A stretch of DNA of 64,000 nt from Symbiodinium natans (GCA_905221605.1 CAJNDS010002133.1:359365-423364), one strand, 5' to 3'; counted from the stretch's first letter, positions 10,646-22,182 are shown. Notes: generated by a model from the sequence alone, not told the origin. Numbers and translations are program-made.

Positions 10646-11762
10646 TCTAGGGCCATCCGGTATTTGCGGATCCCCGAAGGGGCTGCCATCTAGATGGCCG
10701 CTGACGTATAGGGTTTAACAAAACAAGCGTAAGGGACCATACTAAGGGCCCTCAGTTCCCACCGTAGACTAGAAACCCTAAACCCTAAACCTTAAACCCT
10801 AAACCCTAAACCCTAACCCTTAGCAGCCGTAACGTCCCCAACAGAAGGTGCAGAAACTGAAGCCCTGGTGCCCTTCACCATGTTCAAGGGACTAAAGGAG
10901 GGACCCTTGTAAGGGACCTTAGGGGTTCTTTGGGGGCTTAGGGTTTAGGGTTTAGGGTTTAGGGTTTAGGGTTTACTTAGCTATATGGGCTACATGAGGT
11001 ATATATATATATATATATAAGGGTCATATAGGGGAAGAAGATTAAGGGTCCCTGCTAGGGGTTCCCCCTTAACATGTCCCACGTCTCAAGTCGCCTAAAT
11101 CCTTTATTGCCTTCACACCCTAAACCCTTTTTGGGGTTTAGGGTTTAGGGTTTGGGGTTTAGGGTTTATACCTAATCCTCGAAGCCTATATGGGGTTTGG
11201 GGCTTAGGGTATTCGGCACTATTGACTTTCTTGACACGCTCTATAACTATAAGAATATAGTATGATAGAGGCCGCCACAACAGACCCGAAGTTTAGAACA
11301 ACCCTTTCCGTCCCTAAACCCTAAACCCCAAACCTAAATCCTAAGGTTAAAACCCTAATAGACAATGCGGGAGAAACTCTTTGCCAAGGGGTACGGGGTC
11401 CGAAGAATCCAAGGCCTAGAAGGCCCTCAACTCCCACACCCTTCTCCCCCACAAACCCAAGTGCCGGAACTCTGCGACCCTAGACCCCAACCCCAAACCC
11501 CAAGCCCTAAACCCAAAACCCCAAACCCTAAACCCCAAGCCCTAAGCCCTAAACCCTAAACCCTGAACCCGATCAGAATCCCGGCAACTCTCGAATGTCT
11601 TGCAAGGCGAAAATCGTAACACTCCCTAAGCAAGGCTCGGGGCCCGCCGCACCTTAAAGCCCAATTGCTCCCCGAAACCCTAAACCCTAAACCCTAATCC
11701 CTAAACCCTAAACCCTAAACCCTAAACCCTAACCCCCAAGCCCTACATGCGCCCTCAGTCAG

Positions 11763-11846
11763 TTCGCTACGGCTCGGCCTCCTCTGGCCTCTTTCACCCC
11801 AGGAGAGGAGGAACCCATGTGGCTCTGAAATCCCGAGCCAAGGCGT
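11763..11846 (+). CDS. Exon-like island, strand uncertain
   Basis: Plus reading SVRYGSASSGLFHPRR then GGTHVALKSRAKAWK, acceptor GCCCTCAG. The minus strand also offers an acceptor and a short frame with TGA. Confidence 0.4.
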
Positions 11847-12956
11847 GGAAAGGGGGGGTGGGCGGGGGTGGGGCTGTAAGGGTTTAGGGCTAGGGCTTAG
11901 GGTTTAGGGCTCAAGGTTTTTGGGCTCAGGTTTTTGTTGCATGGGTTTGGGGTTTTGTGCTTCTGTTTTCAGAGATCTTGGAGATTTGGGCTTCTAAGGG
12001 TCCTGGATATAGGACTTGTCCTCATGCCATGCATCACTTTCAGAAGTTCTTTTTTTTGCACAGCTGTCGTCTCAGGGCCCTAAACCCTAAACCCTAAACC
12101 AAGGGCAGCCAAGTCCCGAAGCGTCTTTGATTTTGGGTGGAAGGAAGCCGTCTTGAGAAGATGAGTTGGAGTAGTAAGGCACGACGGGGGTTCGGACACA
12201 TGCAGGACATAAAGCGAGTTGTTCATGTCTGCTCATGGCCTGTGACACTGAAAAGAAGCAGCGGACAGTCGGAGGATCAAGAATTACTGGAGGGCCAGGG
12301 TTTTGTGGGAGATCCTGTCGAACTTGAGCGCGGTCCTAAGCAGCCATATCCTGAAGAAACCATAAAACAAAAAACAACCCTAAACGCTGAAACTTCATGG
12401 ATTAGGCAAAGGCCCTCGGTCCAGAACAGTAGGCCCCCAAGTAACCCAACAAGAAAGCCCCTACTTGGGGGGGCTTATAGACGGGCTTACCAGGGAATCT
12501 AGACCCTCAACCCTTAAGTATGAAATATGGCCAGTTCTTGGTGGGGAATGGGGGAAAAAGGTACCTTATACCCCCCCTTCCTGTAGCATCCTTTAAGGGA
12601 TGATAGAACGCACCAAAGCCCGCATTTCCTTTAACTGTACCTAATTCCGAAACAAAGGGAACGAGTTCCCATTTCTTTACTACGGGTTTAGGGCTTAGAG
12701 GGTCCAGGGGGTTTAGGACTTAGGGTTTAGGGTTCAGGGTTTAGGGTTTAAAGTTTAGGGTTTGGGGTTTAGGGCCAGTAAGACCAGGGCTGCCAGGGTG
12801 CCTTTGGGGTGCCTAGAAGATGGTCTCATGGCTGAAGAAGCCTTTGAGACTGTTGAGGGCTTGCTTCCTGCCCCGGCCTGAACTCTAAACTCTAAACTCT
12901 AAACCCTAAACCCTAAACCCTAAACCCTAAACCCTAAGCCCTAAGCCCTACCCTAG

Positions 12957-13038
12957 ACTGTTTTTCTTCGCTCCGCGCATCTCAATCTCCAGCTTCGCGG
13001 AGGCGAGGCAGGGCCGGCCGATGGACCCTGCAGCCGCG
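12957..13038 (-). CDS. Exon-like island, strand uncertain
   Basis: Minus reading SIGRPCLASAKLEIEMRG then AKKN, acceptor GGCTGCAG. Plus reading FAEARQGRPMDPAAA with acceptor TCAATCTCCAG and GTTTAGGG donor is equally tidy. Confidence 0.4.
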
Positions 13039-13259
13039 GTTTAGGGTTTAGGGTTTAGGGCTTAGGGTTTAGGGTTTAGGGTTTAGGGTTTAGGGTTTCG
13101 GGTACCCTGCACCTAAAGCCCCAAATCCTACTTAGCCCAACAACCCGAAAACCCAAAATCCCAAAACCCTCAACCCCCTAACCCTAAACTACAAACCCCC
13201 AAACCTTGTAAACCCCAAACCCTAAAGCCCAAACACCCTGGACCCCAAGACCCCGCCGC

Positions 13260-13331
13260 CGACCTGCAAGGTCGGCTCAGATGTACCGCGCCCGCAAGCA
13301 AGGCCACGCTCGATCTGTCACAGGCCGGGGT
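13260..13331 (+). CDS. Exon-like island, strand uncertain
   Basis: Plus frame CTAPASKATLDLSQAG ends at a GTAGGG donor. The minus strand is open as well. Confidence 0.35.
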
Positions 13332-13850
13332 AGGGTTTGGGGTTTAGGTTTGGGGGTCAGGGCTGAGGGTTTAGGGTTTAGGGTTTAGGGTCTAGGGTCT
13401 AGGGTTTAGGGTTTAGGGTTTAGGATTTAGGGTTTAGGGTTTAGGCTTTAGGATTTAAGGTTTAGGGGGGCAGAACATGCATATTGCGCGCACACACACA
13501 CACACATGCACACAGGCGTGCCGACTAAAAAGAGCAAACACTTCCCAGCGCTCCGGCCGTCGCGCGTCGCCGTCCCCCTCACCCCCTAAATTAACCCTAA
13601 ACCCGAAACCCTTAAGGTCCCTATGATTCAGGTACAATTCAGGGTCCTCTGAGCCTGCAGAACTCCCTATGTTCTCCCCTCTTCTAGCCCAAACACCTAG
13701 GTGAATGACCCCTGCTAAGTCCGTCAACCCTGAGGACCCTAAACCTCAAAACCCCCAAAACCCCAAAACCCCGAAACCCCAAAACCCCGAAACTCCGAAA
13801 CACCAAAACCCGAAACCCCCTAAACCCTGAACCCTAAACCCTAAACCCCT

Positions 13851-13935
13851 AAATCATGTCTTGTTGCTGGGTTTGCGCCCTCAGCTCTCTCGTGACATGT
13901 GGGCCTAAGAGCTGCAGGCTCTGGATACTTTCAGG
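13851..13935 (-). CDS. Exon-like island IQSLQLLGPHVTRELRAQ
   Basis: Minus frame continues TQQQDMI and then runs into CATGATTTAGGGG, the same end as in the island at 14826-14925. Helical composition. Confidence 0.4.
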
Positions 13936-14357
13936 GTTCAGGGTTCAGGGTTTAGGGTTTAGGGTTTACGGGGCCGGGTTCTGCAACGCCAGGTGAACTG
14001 AAAAAGAGGCTATACCGCTGCGGGTGTGTTCGTGAACTACTGTGCCTCGGACTTGGCCCCTTCAAGAGACACCCCACAACGCCTACAACCTAAGCCCTTA
14101 ACCACCCTAAACCCCAAACCCCAAACCCCGACCCCAAACCCTATAAACCCGTTTAGGGCGTACCAAGCACCCGCAACCCTAAACCAAAAGCCTTTTTTTG
14201 GAAGCCCCGAGTCCCCAAACTCCCCAACCCCAAAACCCAAAATCTGCTAGTCCCTAAACCCTAGACCTTAAACCTTACCCTAAACCCTAAACCCTAAACC
14301 CTAAACCTTAAGCCTCAATCCCTGAACCGAGCACTCCCTGAGCTGTGCCGGGTGGCT

Positions 14358-14402
14358 TCAGTCATCCTCTTCTCCCGACTTCCAGACGTGCAGCCGCTTG
14401 TC
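14358..14402 (-). CDS. WD-repeat-like terminal exon, copy 1
   Basis: Acceptor CCCTAAGCCAG (telomere-derived), then DKRLHVWKSGEEDD and TGA. D.RLHVWK is a typical last WD40 strand, followed by an acidic tail. Near-identical copy at 16091-16135. Confidence 0.7.
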   Translation of the reverse strand, partial: DKRLHVWKSGEEDD

Positions 14403-14825
14403 CTGGCTTAGGGTTTGGGGTAACAGCTTGGCGTTTAGCATTCAGGTCTTCGGGACTGCCATGGACTTCCCTAAACCCTAAACCCTAAACCCTAAACCCT
14501 AAACCCTAGGGTCCACATCTACAAGTCTGCGGGAAAACAGCAGGGCAAAGCAAAACCTCCTAAACCCGGTACCATTGACTCTTGAACCCCTAAACCCTAA
14601 ACCCTAAACTCCAGAACCCCAAGACCCTAAACTCCGAAACCCTAAACTCCTAAACCCTAAACGCATACACCCTAAACTCCTGAACTCCTACACTCTCAAC
14701 TCCTGAACTCCTAAACTCCGAAGCCCCTAAGCCCCTAAGTCCCTAAGCCCCTAAACCCTAAACCCTAAACCCTAAACCCTAAACCCTAAACCCTAAACCC
14801 TAAACCCTAAACCCTAAACCCCAAA

Positions 14826-14925
14826 TCATGTCTTGTTCCTGGGACTGCTGAGGCATGCTGCACACCGGCTCCGGCACCACCTCCATGCCAGGGGGAGGCT
14901 CGGAGCACCCGGAGCAGCCCCAGGG
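14826..14925 (-). CDS. Cys-rich exon-like island
   Basis: Open minus frame WGCSGCSEPPPGMEVVP then EPVCSMPQQSQEQDMI. A diverged partial copy (WGCFGCSEP) lies at 18390-18428, and the QDMI end is shared with 13851-13935. Boundaries uncertain. Confidence 0.4.
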
Positions 14926-15584
14926 TTTAGGGTTTAGGGTTTAGGGTTTAGGGTTTAGGGTTTAGGGTTTAAGTAACATAGGGGCCTGAATAGTTAGAAT
15001 AAGTTTTTTTTTTTGTTTTGGGGGGGGGGGGGGGGGTGGGGGAGGGTCAGGTTCTAAAAGGGTAGTTAAAAGGGACCCTAAGGGAATATCATTCCGACCC
15101 CCATATAATAGGGTCGAGGGCGGTTCTGGCAGTTAGGGTTTAGGGTGTGAGCTACCTCCTGGCTGTTTCCAGAGGGTTGCGCGGTTGAGGGTTCACGGTT
15201 CGGCATTTTCCTCGAGAACTTCTTAGGGCGTCCGGTTCTAAGATGCCTCAAATTCGCTTTAGGGCTTAGGGCTTAGGATTTAGGTAGGGGTGCTTTGGGT
15301 TCAGCGTGACCGAATGAGGGCTGTTCTAGACCAGCCGCGGCATTCAAGGATGCCATGCTGCATGGATGCCGTGCCTCATGTTACATGCAGGTGGTTGACT
15401 CAAGGCTTCTTGCCTGGTTGCCGACAATCCTTTGTAATAGCACCCTGAACCCTAAACTTTCCCTAAACCCATAGCTTAAGAGCAACACCTAGTTCAGAGC
15501 CGATGACACAGGCAGCAACCCTAAACCCGACCCTACACCCTAAACCCTAAACCCTAAACCCTAAACCGAGCATCGCTTGGCCCC

Positions 15585-15655
15585 CTACGGCAGATCTGGG
15601 GCATCGGGGACTGCGGCAGGAGCCCAGTTGTCCCAGTCGGCTTCCTCGTCCTGTG
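15585..15655 (-). CDS. Terminal exon, TAG stop
   Basis: Acceptor CTGGGAG, then QDEEADWDNWAPAAVPD and APDLP before TAG. An acidic, W-rich tail with strongly G/C-ending codons; a very convincing exon. Confidence 0.8.
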
Positions 15656-18600
15656 CTCCCAGTCGAGATACCTTGGGATGTTCCCCCTGATACTACAAGT
15701 CCTTAATAGGGATGATAGTACTAAAGTCCACACCCTAAACCCTAAACCCTAAACCCTAAACTCTAAACCCTAAATCCTAAACCCTAAGCCCCAAGCCCTG
15801 AAACCCTACAAGTCTGCAGATCGGGCTGAATGAGTTCAAGCTCCATGCGCTGCCCTTGAAACCTCTAAAAAATCCTCTCCGGAAGGTTTGGGGTTTAGGG
15901 TTTTAGGGTTTAGGGTTTAGGGTTCAGCAAGCACCCCCCAACCCTACATCCGAAAGCCCAAGTAGACGCCCCAAACGGAAACCCAAACCTCAAGCCCCAA
16001 ACCTCCAAAACCCTCAACTCCACATGCCCCATCCCTGTTAAGGTTTAATGTTTTTCAAACCGAGCACCCCCTCAGCTGCGCCGGGTGGCTTCAGTCATCC
16101 TCGTCTTCAGGCTTCCAGACGTGCAGCCGATTGTCCTGTGAAAGTCGGCTGTGCTATCTGAAGAACAACGCATTCGGAGGTCTCAGCTAAACCCTGACCC
16201 CTGACTTATGTTTCTGACCTGGCATGCCAGCCGGAGCTACTGCACGGCACTGCTGCAGGTTTAGAAGATTGGAGCAAAAAGGTTTTCCGTCATTTAGGGT
16301 TTAGGGTTTAGGGTTGAGGAAGTTTACGGTTCAGGATTTAGGGCCTTCTCTCAAAGATTCTCCGTGGTGCCCTCTCTCGAACCTGGCTTGCATCTGACGC
16401 CACTTGCCTGGAGAAGAGCAAGCCAAATACAAAGCAAGCATGTGCTGCCGAGGGTTTAGGGTTTAGGGTTTAGGGTTTAGGGTTTAGGGTTTAGGGTTTA
16501 GGGTTTACATGTGCTGGCGAGCATGTGCTGGCTGTCGGCCGGAACGCATCCTTGTTCAAAGCACCCCTACCAACAGAAGCCTTCTTGCCACTCTACACTT
16601 AGGTCCCTGAGAAACCCAAGAGCATAAAGGGTAGCCCTTTCTTGTTTAAAGGGGCCTATAAGGCTTTACAGGTAGGGCTTACAGAGGGTTCAGACCCTAA
16701 GCCCTAAACCCAAAACCCTAAACCCTAAACCCTAAACCCTCAACCCTCAACCCTAAACCCTAAACCCTAACCCAGGAAACCCAGGAAACCCAGGAAACCC
16801 AGGAAACCCAGGAAACCCAGCAAACCCGCATCCCAGCAGAAAACCCCGAACCCCTGATCCTGAAGCTGCAGCAGCCGAGCCGCAGCCCAGGGCTGCACGG
16901 CCACGTAGTGCTCCGCGTGCAGAGCGGCCACCTCGGCAGACTTAGGGTTTAGGGTTTAGGGTTTAGGGTTTAGGGTTTAGGGTTTAGGGTTTAGGGTTTA
17001 GGGTTTAGGGTTTAGGGTTTAGGGTTTAGGGTTTAGGGTTTAGGGCGTATCGCCGCACAGCGGCAGTAGATACGATGTGTAAATGGCGCCCCTACACACC
17101 CAGGGGGTGTGGGGGGGCGGCATGTCACGCGAAGGCATTTGTTTTCAATGTAGTCCAACAATTTTCATTGGTGTTGGTTCCTTTCTCCCACCCGCTGTGA
17201 GCTTTCACAGGCCACACCCAAACCACTGCCTTTTAGGGTTTAGGGCGGCGGCCAGGGGCGGGGGGGCCAAAAAAGGGGCGGGGTTGCGGGGGAAAGGGGG
17301 CGAGGCAGGCCAAGTAAAGCCAAGGGGGGGGGCAGGGGCCAAGGGGGGGGGGATAGAGTCGGGAGTCAGGATTTTCGGGCCAACGTCCAGGGGGCCTCGG
17401 GAGGGTGCCTAGCGCTTTAAGCTGTGTTTTATGAAGCGGAGTATTCCTGTGGCTGGGTGGCCCAGCGACAGCTGGTCATGCGCGAGGCGAGCCTTAGAGG
17501 CTCTCTATTCGACCACTCTCCAATGGCTCCACCCATTGTCCACCCAGTGAAGGTGTCCGTCACTGCCGGGTATCTTCTGGGTCCAGGCACCCTAGAAAAG
17601 GGTGGGTACGGCCTAAGCAGGCCGGGGGCATAGGGTTTAGGGTCTCATCCTAGGTCCTTAGACCCTGGAGCCTACAGGCTAACGCTTAGGGCCTCAACCC
17701 CCTCCCTGGCAGGTTCCGATAGAACCAAAACACCTAAACCCTGAACTCGTACACCCTAAACTCCTGAACCCTAGCCTCCTAAACCTTGAACGTAAACTGC
17801 CAAACCATAAACTCCTACATGCTAAACTCCTAAACCCTAAACTCCTAAACTTAAACTCCTAAACCCTAAACTCCTGCACCCTAACTCCGAAACCCTCAGC
17901 TCCTACTCCTAAACCCTCAACCCCCAAGCCCCAAACTCCTAAACCCTAAGCTCCTAAATCCTAAACTCCTGAGCCCTCAACCCCTAAACCCTAAACCCTA
18001 GACCCTAAACTCCTAGACTCCCTTCTTGTGGGCTCCCTGAGCTTCCGTAAGGTCCCCTAGGCACCTACCCCCCATGAACCCCCGTCCCTTAAGGACCCTA
18101 TAACCTAAACCCGAATTAAACCCTAAACCCTAAACCGTGGACCCCAAACCCTAAACCCTAAACCCTAAACCCTAAACCCTAAACCCTAAACCCTATCATC
18201 CAAGCGCCTGCTGTGCCAGAGGCATGCACGCCGCGCCGGCTCCCAGAGCTTGGCGCAGCCAACGCCAGCTCTCGCGCAGGGGCTGCCTCCTGGGTTTAGG
18301 GTTTAGGGTTTAGGGTTTAGGGTTTAGGGTTTAGGGTTTAGGGTTTAGGGTTTAGGGTTTAGGGCGAGGGGAGGAGAGGGAGAAGGGGGGGTGGGCCTCG
18401 GGGCTCGGAGCACCCAAAGCAGCCCCAGGGTTTAGGGTGTAAGGTTTAGGGTTTGGGTTTAGGGTTCAGGGTTCAGGGTTTAGGGTTTAGGGCTTAGGGT
18501 TTAGGCAGTTTGGGCCTCAACAACTCCTAAACCTGCAAACCCCAAACACAAAGCCCTAAACGATACAAGCCCTAAGCCATACACCTGAAACTGAACTGGC

Positions 18601-20236
18601 TTCGGGCAGGGGGGGTGGAGGTTGTGAAGGTTGTTAAGTTTAGGGGTTTGAAGGTTTGAGATCTACAGGGTTTACCAGGTTTAGGGTCTAGGTTTATGAG
18701 GTTCAGGGTTTATAAGGTTTGGGATTTAAAAGACCCTAAACCCTAAACTCATTTTTTAGGGAAAACAAGGCTTAGGGCTTGGGGTTTTACAAGGTTTGGG
18801 GCACCTTTTACTGCAAATGCTGGCCTCACGCCGCCCATCTCGCATGCCTGTCGGAATGAGCTGTTCCAAGAATGCCCACCCATACTAAGTGTTTCTCAGC
18901 CTCATATGTTGCAACTCCTAAACCCTAAGCCTGCGACCCTAAACGTTAATTTAATTAAGCACTAATTACTCAGTCAAATACTCAAACCTGAAACCCTTAT
19001 AACTCCTAAACCCGAATCCCCTAGCCTCAACCCCCGAAACAAAATGTCCCGAATCCGCAACCTCTGAAACCTCCAATCCCGCAAGGCCTACACGCTGAAC
19101 CCTAAACCCTAACCCCGAACCCCAAACCCCTGGCCTGTGGGTGCCGACACGCAGCAGCCAAGTGCACGGCCGCGCTGAGATCTCCTGCGAAAGCTCGTGG
19201 ACTCAGAACCGGAGGTTTGGGGTTTGGGGTTTGGGGTTTAGGGTGTAGGGTTTGGGCATGCAGGCTTTTGGGGCTTTAGGGTCGGGGTTTCGGAGCTTAA
19301 GGGGGGTCTAGGAATGAGGGTTGGGTACACCGTAGGTTGTATGTATGGTAATGTAGGGTCGGAAAAGATTACTAATTAATCATGCTCCCTTATGGTCCCG
19401 TTGTACTTGAACCAAAAGAACCCCCAAAACCCTGTTCTAGCAATACAGGCCCCTTAGGCAAAGCTGGCTCGACCCCTCCTGCATTCGCCGCGCGCCGCAG
19501 GAAGAGCGCGGCATGCGCCCAAAGGCGTTGGCACTCCTGAGAAGCTGGGATGTTCCCCTTATGCTAACAGGGGTTTAGGGTGAAGGGTCCTTGATAGGGA
19601 TTCTCGTACCCAAAATTATAGTTCCTATGTCAGGACTGTTAGTCTAGCGGGGCACATCACAAATGCGAAGCATTTGGGCGTTTGGGCTGCCCGCCCCGAG
19701 ATGAAGGTAGAGGGTGCAGGGTTGAGGTTTTGGGGATGAACATGACCGAGCCTACTAAGGTGAGATGCCGGGTCCCCTTCTAGTACTGCAGTACCTACAC
19801 AAGACATTCGGAAAGCAAGAATGAAAAAAATGGTACAGGCCAAATTTTTGGGAATCTTTTGAAGCGTTGGGGCTCGAAGCATTTGCAAAGGCATCTAAGG
19901 GCTGTGGGGGCTGGTGGCTTGGAGCTTCTTGGGGTTTGGAGATATGCGTGAGACTGTATGTTGCAAACAAGCCCCAGACCAATGCGCCCACTCCCCAAAA
20001 TCCTGTAAGGCCGAACCTCGAGACCTACTTGGAGGTTCATGGGTATATACGGTATATAAGTAGGGCTATAAGTATGGTAGCTATAGTTAGAACCATTCAA
20101 TTTTAAGGTACAGCATAGACCGTTACTCCTAACCGCATGCAGAGGCGCCATCCAGGCGGAAGCTGATCCGACCAAGCCCATCCATTTCTCCAGAAATTCG
20201 CAGCCCAGCTCCAGCTGAGCTTCCGCGTTCCCCTTC
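15585..20236 (-). CDS. Alpha-solenoid/TPR-like protein, 3' part, 8 exons
   Basis: Exons: 20173-20236, 19494-19536, 19135-19184, 18260-18289, about 16860-16940, 16345-16407, 15810-15854, 15585-15655 with TAG. Phases match for the first five exons (to the start of 16860-16940) and for the last three; the junction between 16860-16940 and 16345-16407 is open. Sequence landmarks: AEAQLELGCEFLEKWMGL, ECQRLWAHAALFLR, DLSAAVHLAAACRHPQ, EAAPARELAL, SAEVAALHAEHYVAVQPW, KWRQMQARFERGHHG, QRMELELIQPDL, DEEADWDNWAPAAVPD. The A/L-rich paired-helix pattern suggests a TPR or trafficking/IFT-type solenoid. No specific family is claimed. Confidence 0.65.
15810..15854 (-). CDS. Exon QRMELELIQPDLQT
   Basis: Acceptor GTTTCAAG, donor GTAGGG in telomere-like repeat. 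Exit phase 1 joins the terminal exon. Confidence 0.65.
16091..16135 (-). CDS. WD-repeat-like terminal exon, copy 2
   Basis: Acceptor ACTTTCACAG, then DNRLHVWKPEDEDD and TGA. Differs from copy 1 mainly in codons that keep an acidic tail. It sits inside an intron of the solenoid gene on the same strand. Confidence 0.7.
   Translation of the reverse strand, partial: DNRLHVWKPEDEDD
16345..16407 (-). CDS. Exon with strong pyrimidine-tract acceptor
   Basis: Acceptor TGCTCTTCTCCAG, reads KWRQMQARFERGHHG then ESLRE, GC donor followed by CCTAAAT. The plus strand is open too but has no such acceptor. Confidence 0.65.
16769..16820. repeat. CCCAGGAAA nonamer array
   Basis: About five 9-bp units adjoining a CCCTAAA array. 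Confidence 0.85.
16860..16940 (-). CDS. Exon SAEVAALHAEHYVAVQPW
   Basis: The acceptor is the end of a CCCTAAACCCTAAG telomeric array. 27 codons continue with AAARLLQLQ. Third positions almost all G/C. The exact donor is not resolved. Confidence 0.7.
16941..17045. repeat. TTTAGGG array
   Basis: About fifteen perfect heptamers abutting exon 16860-16940 and supplying its acceptor on the minus strand. Confidence 0.95.
18260..18289 (-). CDS. 30-nt exon with telomeric acceptor
   Basis: The acceptor CCCTAAACCCAG is directly part of a telomeric array. Reads EAAPARELAL with GC donor, phase 0 both ends. Another frame is open to a TGA (RESWRWLRQALG), so a terminal-exon reading is possible. Confidence 0.5.
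19494..19536 (-). CDS. Exon ECQRLWAHAALFLR
   Basis: Acceptor CAGCTTCTCAG, GC donor, exit phase 1 joining DLSAAVHLAAACRHPQ. An overlapping plus-strand frame (EERGMRPKALALLRS) also has a fair acceptor. Confidence 0.55.
20173..20236 (-). CDS. Exon with amphipathic helix
   Basis: Acceptor GAGCCTAG, reads KGNAEAQLELGCEFLEK then WMGL, donor GTCGG. The frame remains open beyond the donor, so the 3' end is phase-based. Confidence 0.6.
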
Positions 20237-20460
20237 CTAGGCTCAGGCAGGGGCGTAGGGTTTAGGGTCTATATAGAGTCCCAGGCAAGTGAAGTTCGCA
20301 CGTTAAGCCCTGACCCCAAACCCCCGAGAACTCCGAAACCCCTGAAGCCTAAAACCCTAAAACCTAAAGCCCCCCAGATGGAGCTTTAAAGCTCCCTAGA
20401 CCCTAATCCCTTACACCCCGACACCCTAAACCCTAAACCCTAAACCCTAAACCCTAAAAC

Positions 20461-20560
20461 CTAGGCCAGGGCGCTCGGCCGCCAGGCGTAGGCACCAGCG
20501 CCGCGCGCGAGGGACCAGCCCGGTGGTCGCGGCGGGTAGGCCGTGAAGGAGAACCAGGGC
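20461..20560 (-). CDS. Terminal exon with TAG stop
   Basis: Acceptor CTGTAG, then 32 codons starting PWFSFTAYPPRPPGW and ending RPSALA before TAG at 20461-20463. Nearly all third positions are G or C. This is a candidate 3' end for the P4H-Sel1 gene, or of a separate short gene; the link is inferred from strand and order. Confidence 0.6.
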
Positions 20561-21384
20561 CTACAGACGCCGAGGGTTTAGGGTTTAGGGTTTGGGGTTT
20601 AGGGTTTCGGGTGGATTTTTCAGCTTTTTTTGACGGGGGGTTAGGGTTTCAGCTTCGATCCGGGTCTTGGGATCGGCATCATTCCGGTAGATTCTAGGCT
20701 TAGGGTTTAGGGTTTAGGGTTTAGGGTTCAGGGTTTAGAGTTCAGGGGGCTGTGTTTGATTTGTATTTGCTTCCTGAGGTAGTCTTGTTGCTATGGGTCG
20801 GAACCCTAACCCCAAACCCTAAACCCTAAACCCTAAACCCCAAACCCTAAACCCCTACGACCTCAGCAGCTTGGGGGGTGATGGTAGTCCCCATGGTAGT
20901 CGAGGCGCCTGTGTAGTAGTTATGGGCAGTATATCTTGCAAGGGCTATAAAGGGGATCGCAATGGGGCTTAAGTTTCAGGGTTTGATTTCAACGGGCACT
21001 TTGGGTAGGTGATGCTTTACTGGTGCATGGCTTAAACGGAGAAAGTGCTCTCTCTCTTGCGCTCTGGACCCAGCCTGTGTGTCATTTAGATGCGCCGAGC
21101 GAACGAGGAGCTCAAGTCCTGCCACGGAGGGGGGAGGGGGGGGGGCAATGTAGCAGAGCAATCACGCTCAAACTCGCTGAAGCTCGAAGAGACTACAAAC
21201 GAAGCTTCTCTTGTGTTGCTATTCCCTTGGGCTGTATGTCGACAAACATCTTGTTTCCTAAGGATTGCGCAGAAAAGATGGCGGGCGCAGACAGGGCTGG
21301 GCTTAGAAAGCGGACTTCTGTGTGCGCTCGTGCTCCCGCGTGCTCCCGCAGCCGCTCAGGGCCCTGAAACATAGGTATACCGTT

Positions 21385-21479
21385 TGCTTAAGAACCCCCA
21401 AAAAATTTTAAAAAATAGTACTCCCTTTATTACCCTTATCAGGAAGAATACTTTTTAGTTAATGTGAAGTTCTTAAGCA
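21385..21479. mobile_element. MITE-like element, family A
   Basis: Same terminus TGCTTAAGAACCCCCAAAAA at the left; the right end is GTTCTTAAGCA. A one-ended relic starts at 28586. Confidence 0.65.
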
Positions 21480-22052
21480 AAGAGTAGATAAACCCCAAAC
21501 TTTAGAGGGCTGGCTTGCCGAAGCATGCAGAGGTGAGGGGGAAGCAACAATGTGCTGGTTCTTTACTCCCCTTAGAGCCATAATAAAAAACCACTATTAT
21601 TACTATTATTATTATTTTTTGTTATAATTATTATTCTTATTATGATTCCTTGTGTTTTAGATAATAAAATGAAAAATCCTCGGGGGGGGGGTTTAGGGTT
21701 CAGGGCTGCGCTAGCTCCGTGCAAGACCGTTCCACCAGCCAAGCGTCCATGAGCACAACAATAGCAGTCTTGTTAATTAGGATATATCCGAAACCCTAAC
21801 TCCTAAACCCTAAATCCTGAAGCCCTTTCTCCAAACTGGGAATTGCAAAATGATGGTCTGAACTCCGAGTCACGGTTTGCGGGCGTTGCTTTTTGGGTAT
21901 TCTAACCCAAACAGGGCCCCCCTACCTCATTTAGGGTTTTTAGGGTTTAGGGTTTATAGGGTTTAGGGTTTAGGGTTTGAGGTTTGGGGTTTGGGGTTTG
22001 GGGTTTGGGGTTTAGGGTCTAGGGTTTCGGGTTTCGGGTTTGGGGTTTTTGC

Positions 22053-22182
22053 CATTCTTGCGGCCCGGAATGGCATTTCGGGTAGTCTCTGACAGATCAG
22101 AGTACAGAGCTCTGAAAAGTTCCACAAGCGCTGGCGATTGCAATGCCCGCAGCCAGGGGCTCAGCCGGACAGACTGCACATA
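22053..22182 (-). CDS. 130-nt helical exon, probably same gene
   Basis: One of the longest open islands. Reads YVQSVRLSPWLRALQ, SPALVELFRALYSDL, SETTRNAIPGRKN, with acceptor TTTGAAG and GC donor. Amphipathic helical repeat character. It lies downstream of the Sel1 exons on the same strand. Confidence 0.65.

Noticed and set aside
12137-12502. 121-codon plus-strand frame starting MEGSRLEKMSW
   Set aside because: Lower G/C at third positions than neighbouring exons, no recognisable domain, and it runs into repeat-like sequence; kept only as a chance ORF.
21000-21374. Overlapping plus frames of 94-114 codons and a minus frame of 61 codons
   Set aside because: Contains a poly-G stretch and no clear splice or codon signal; could not be supported as a gene.
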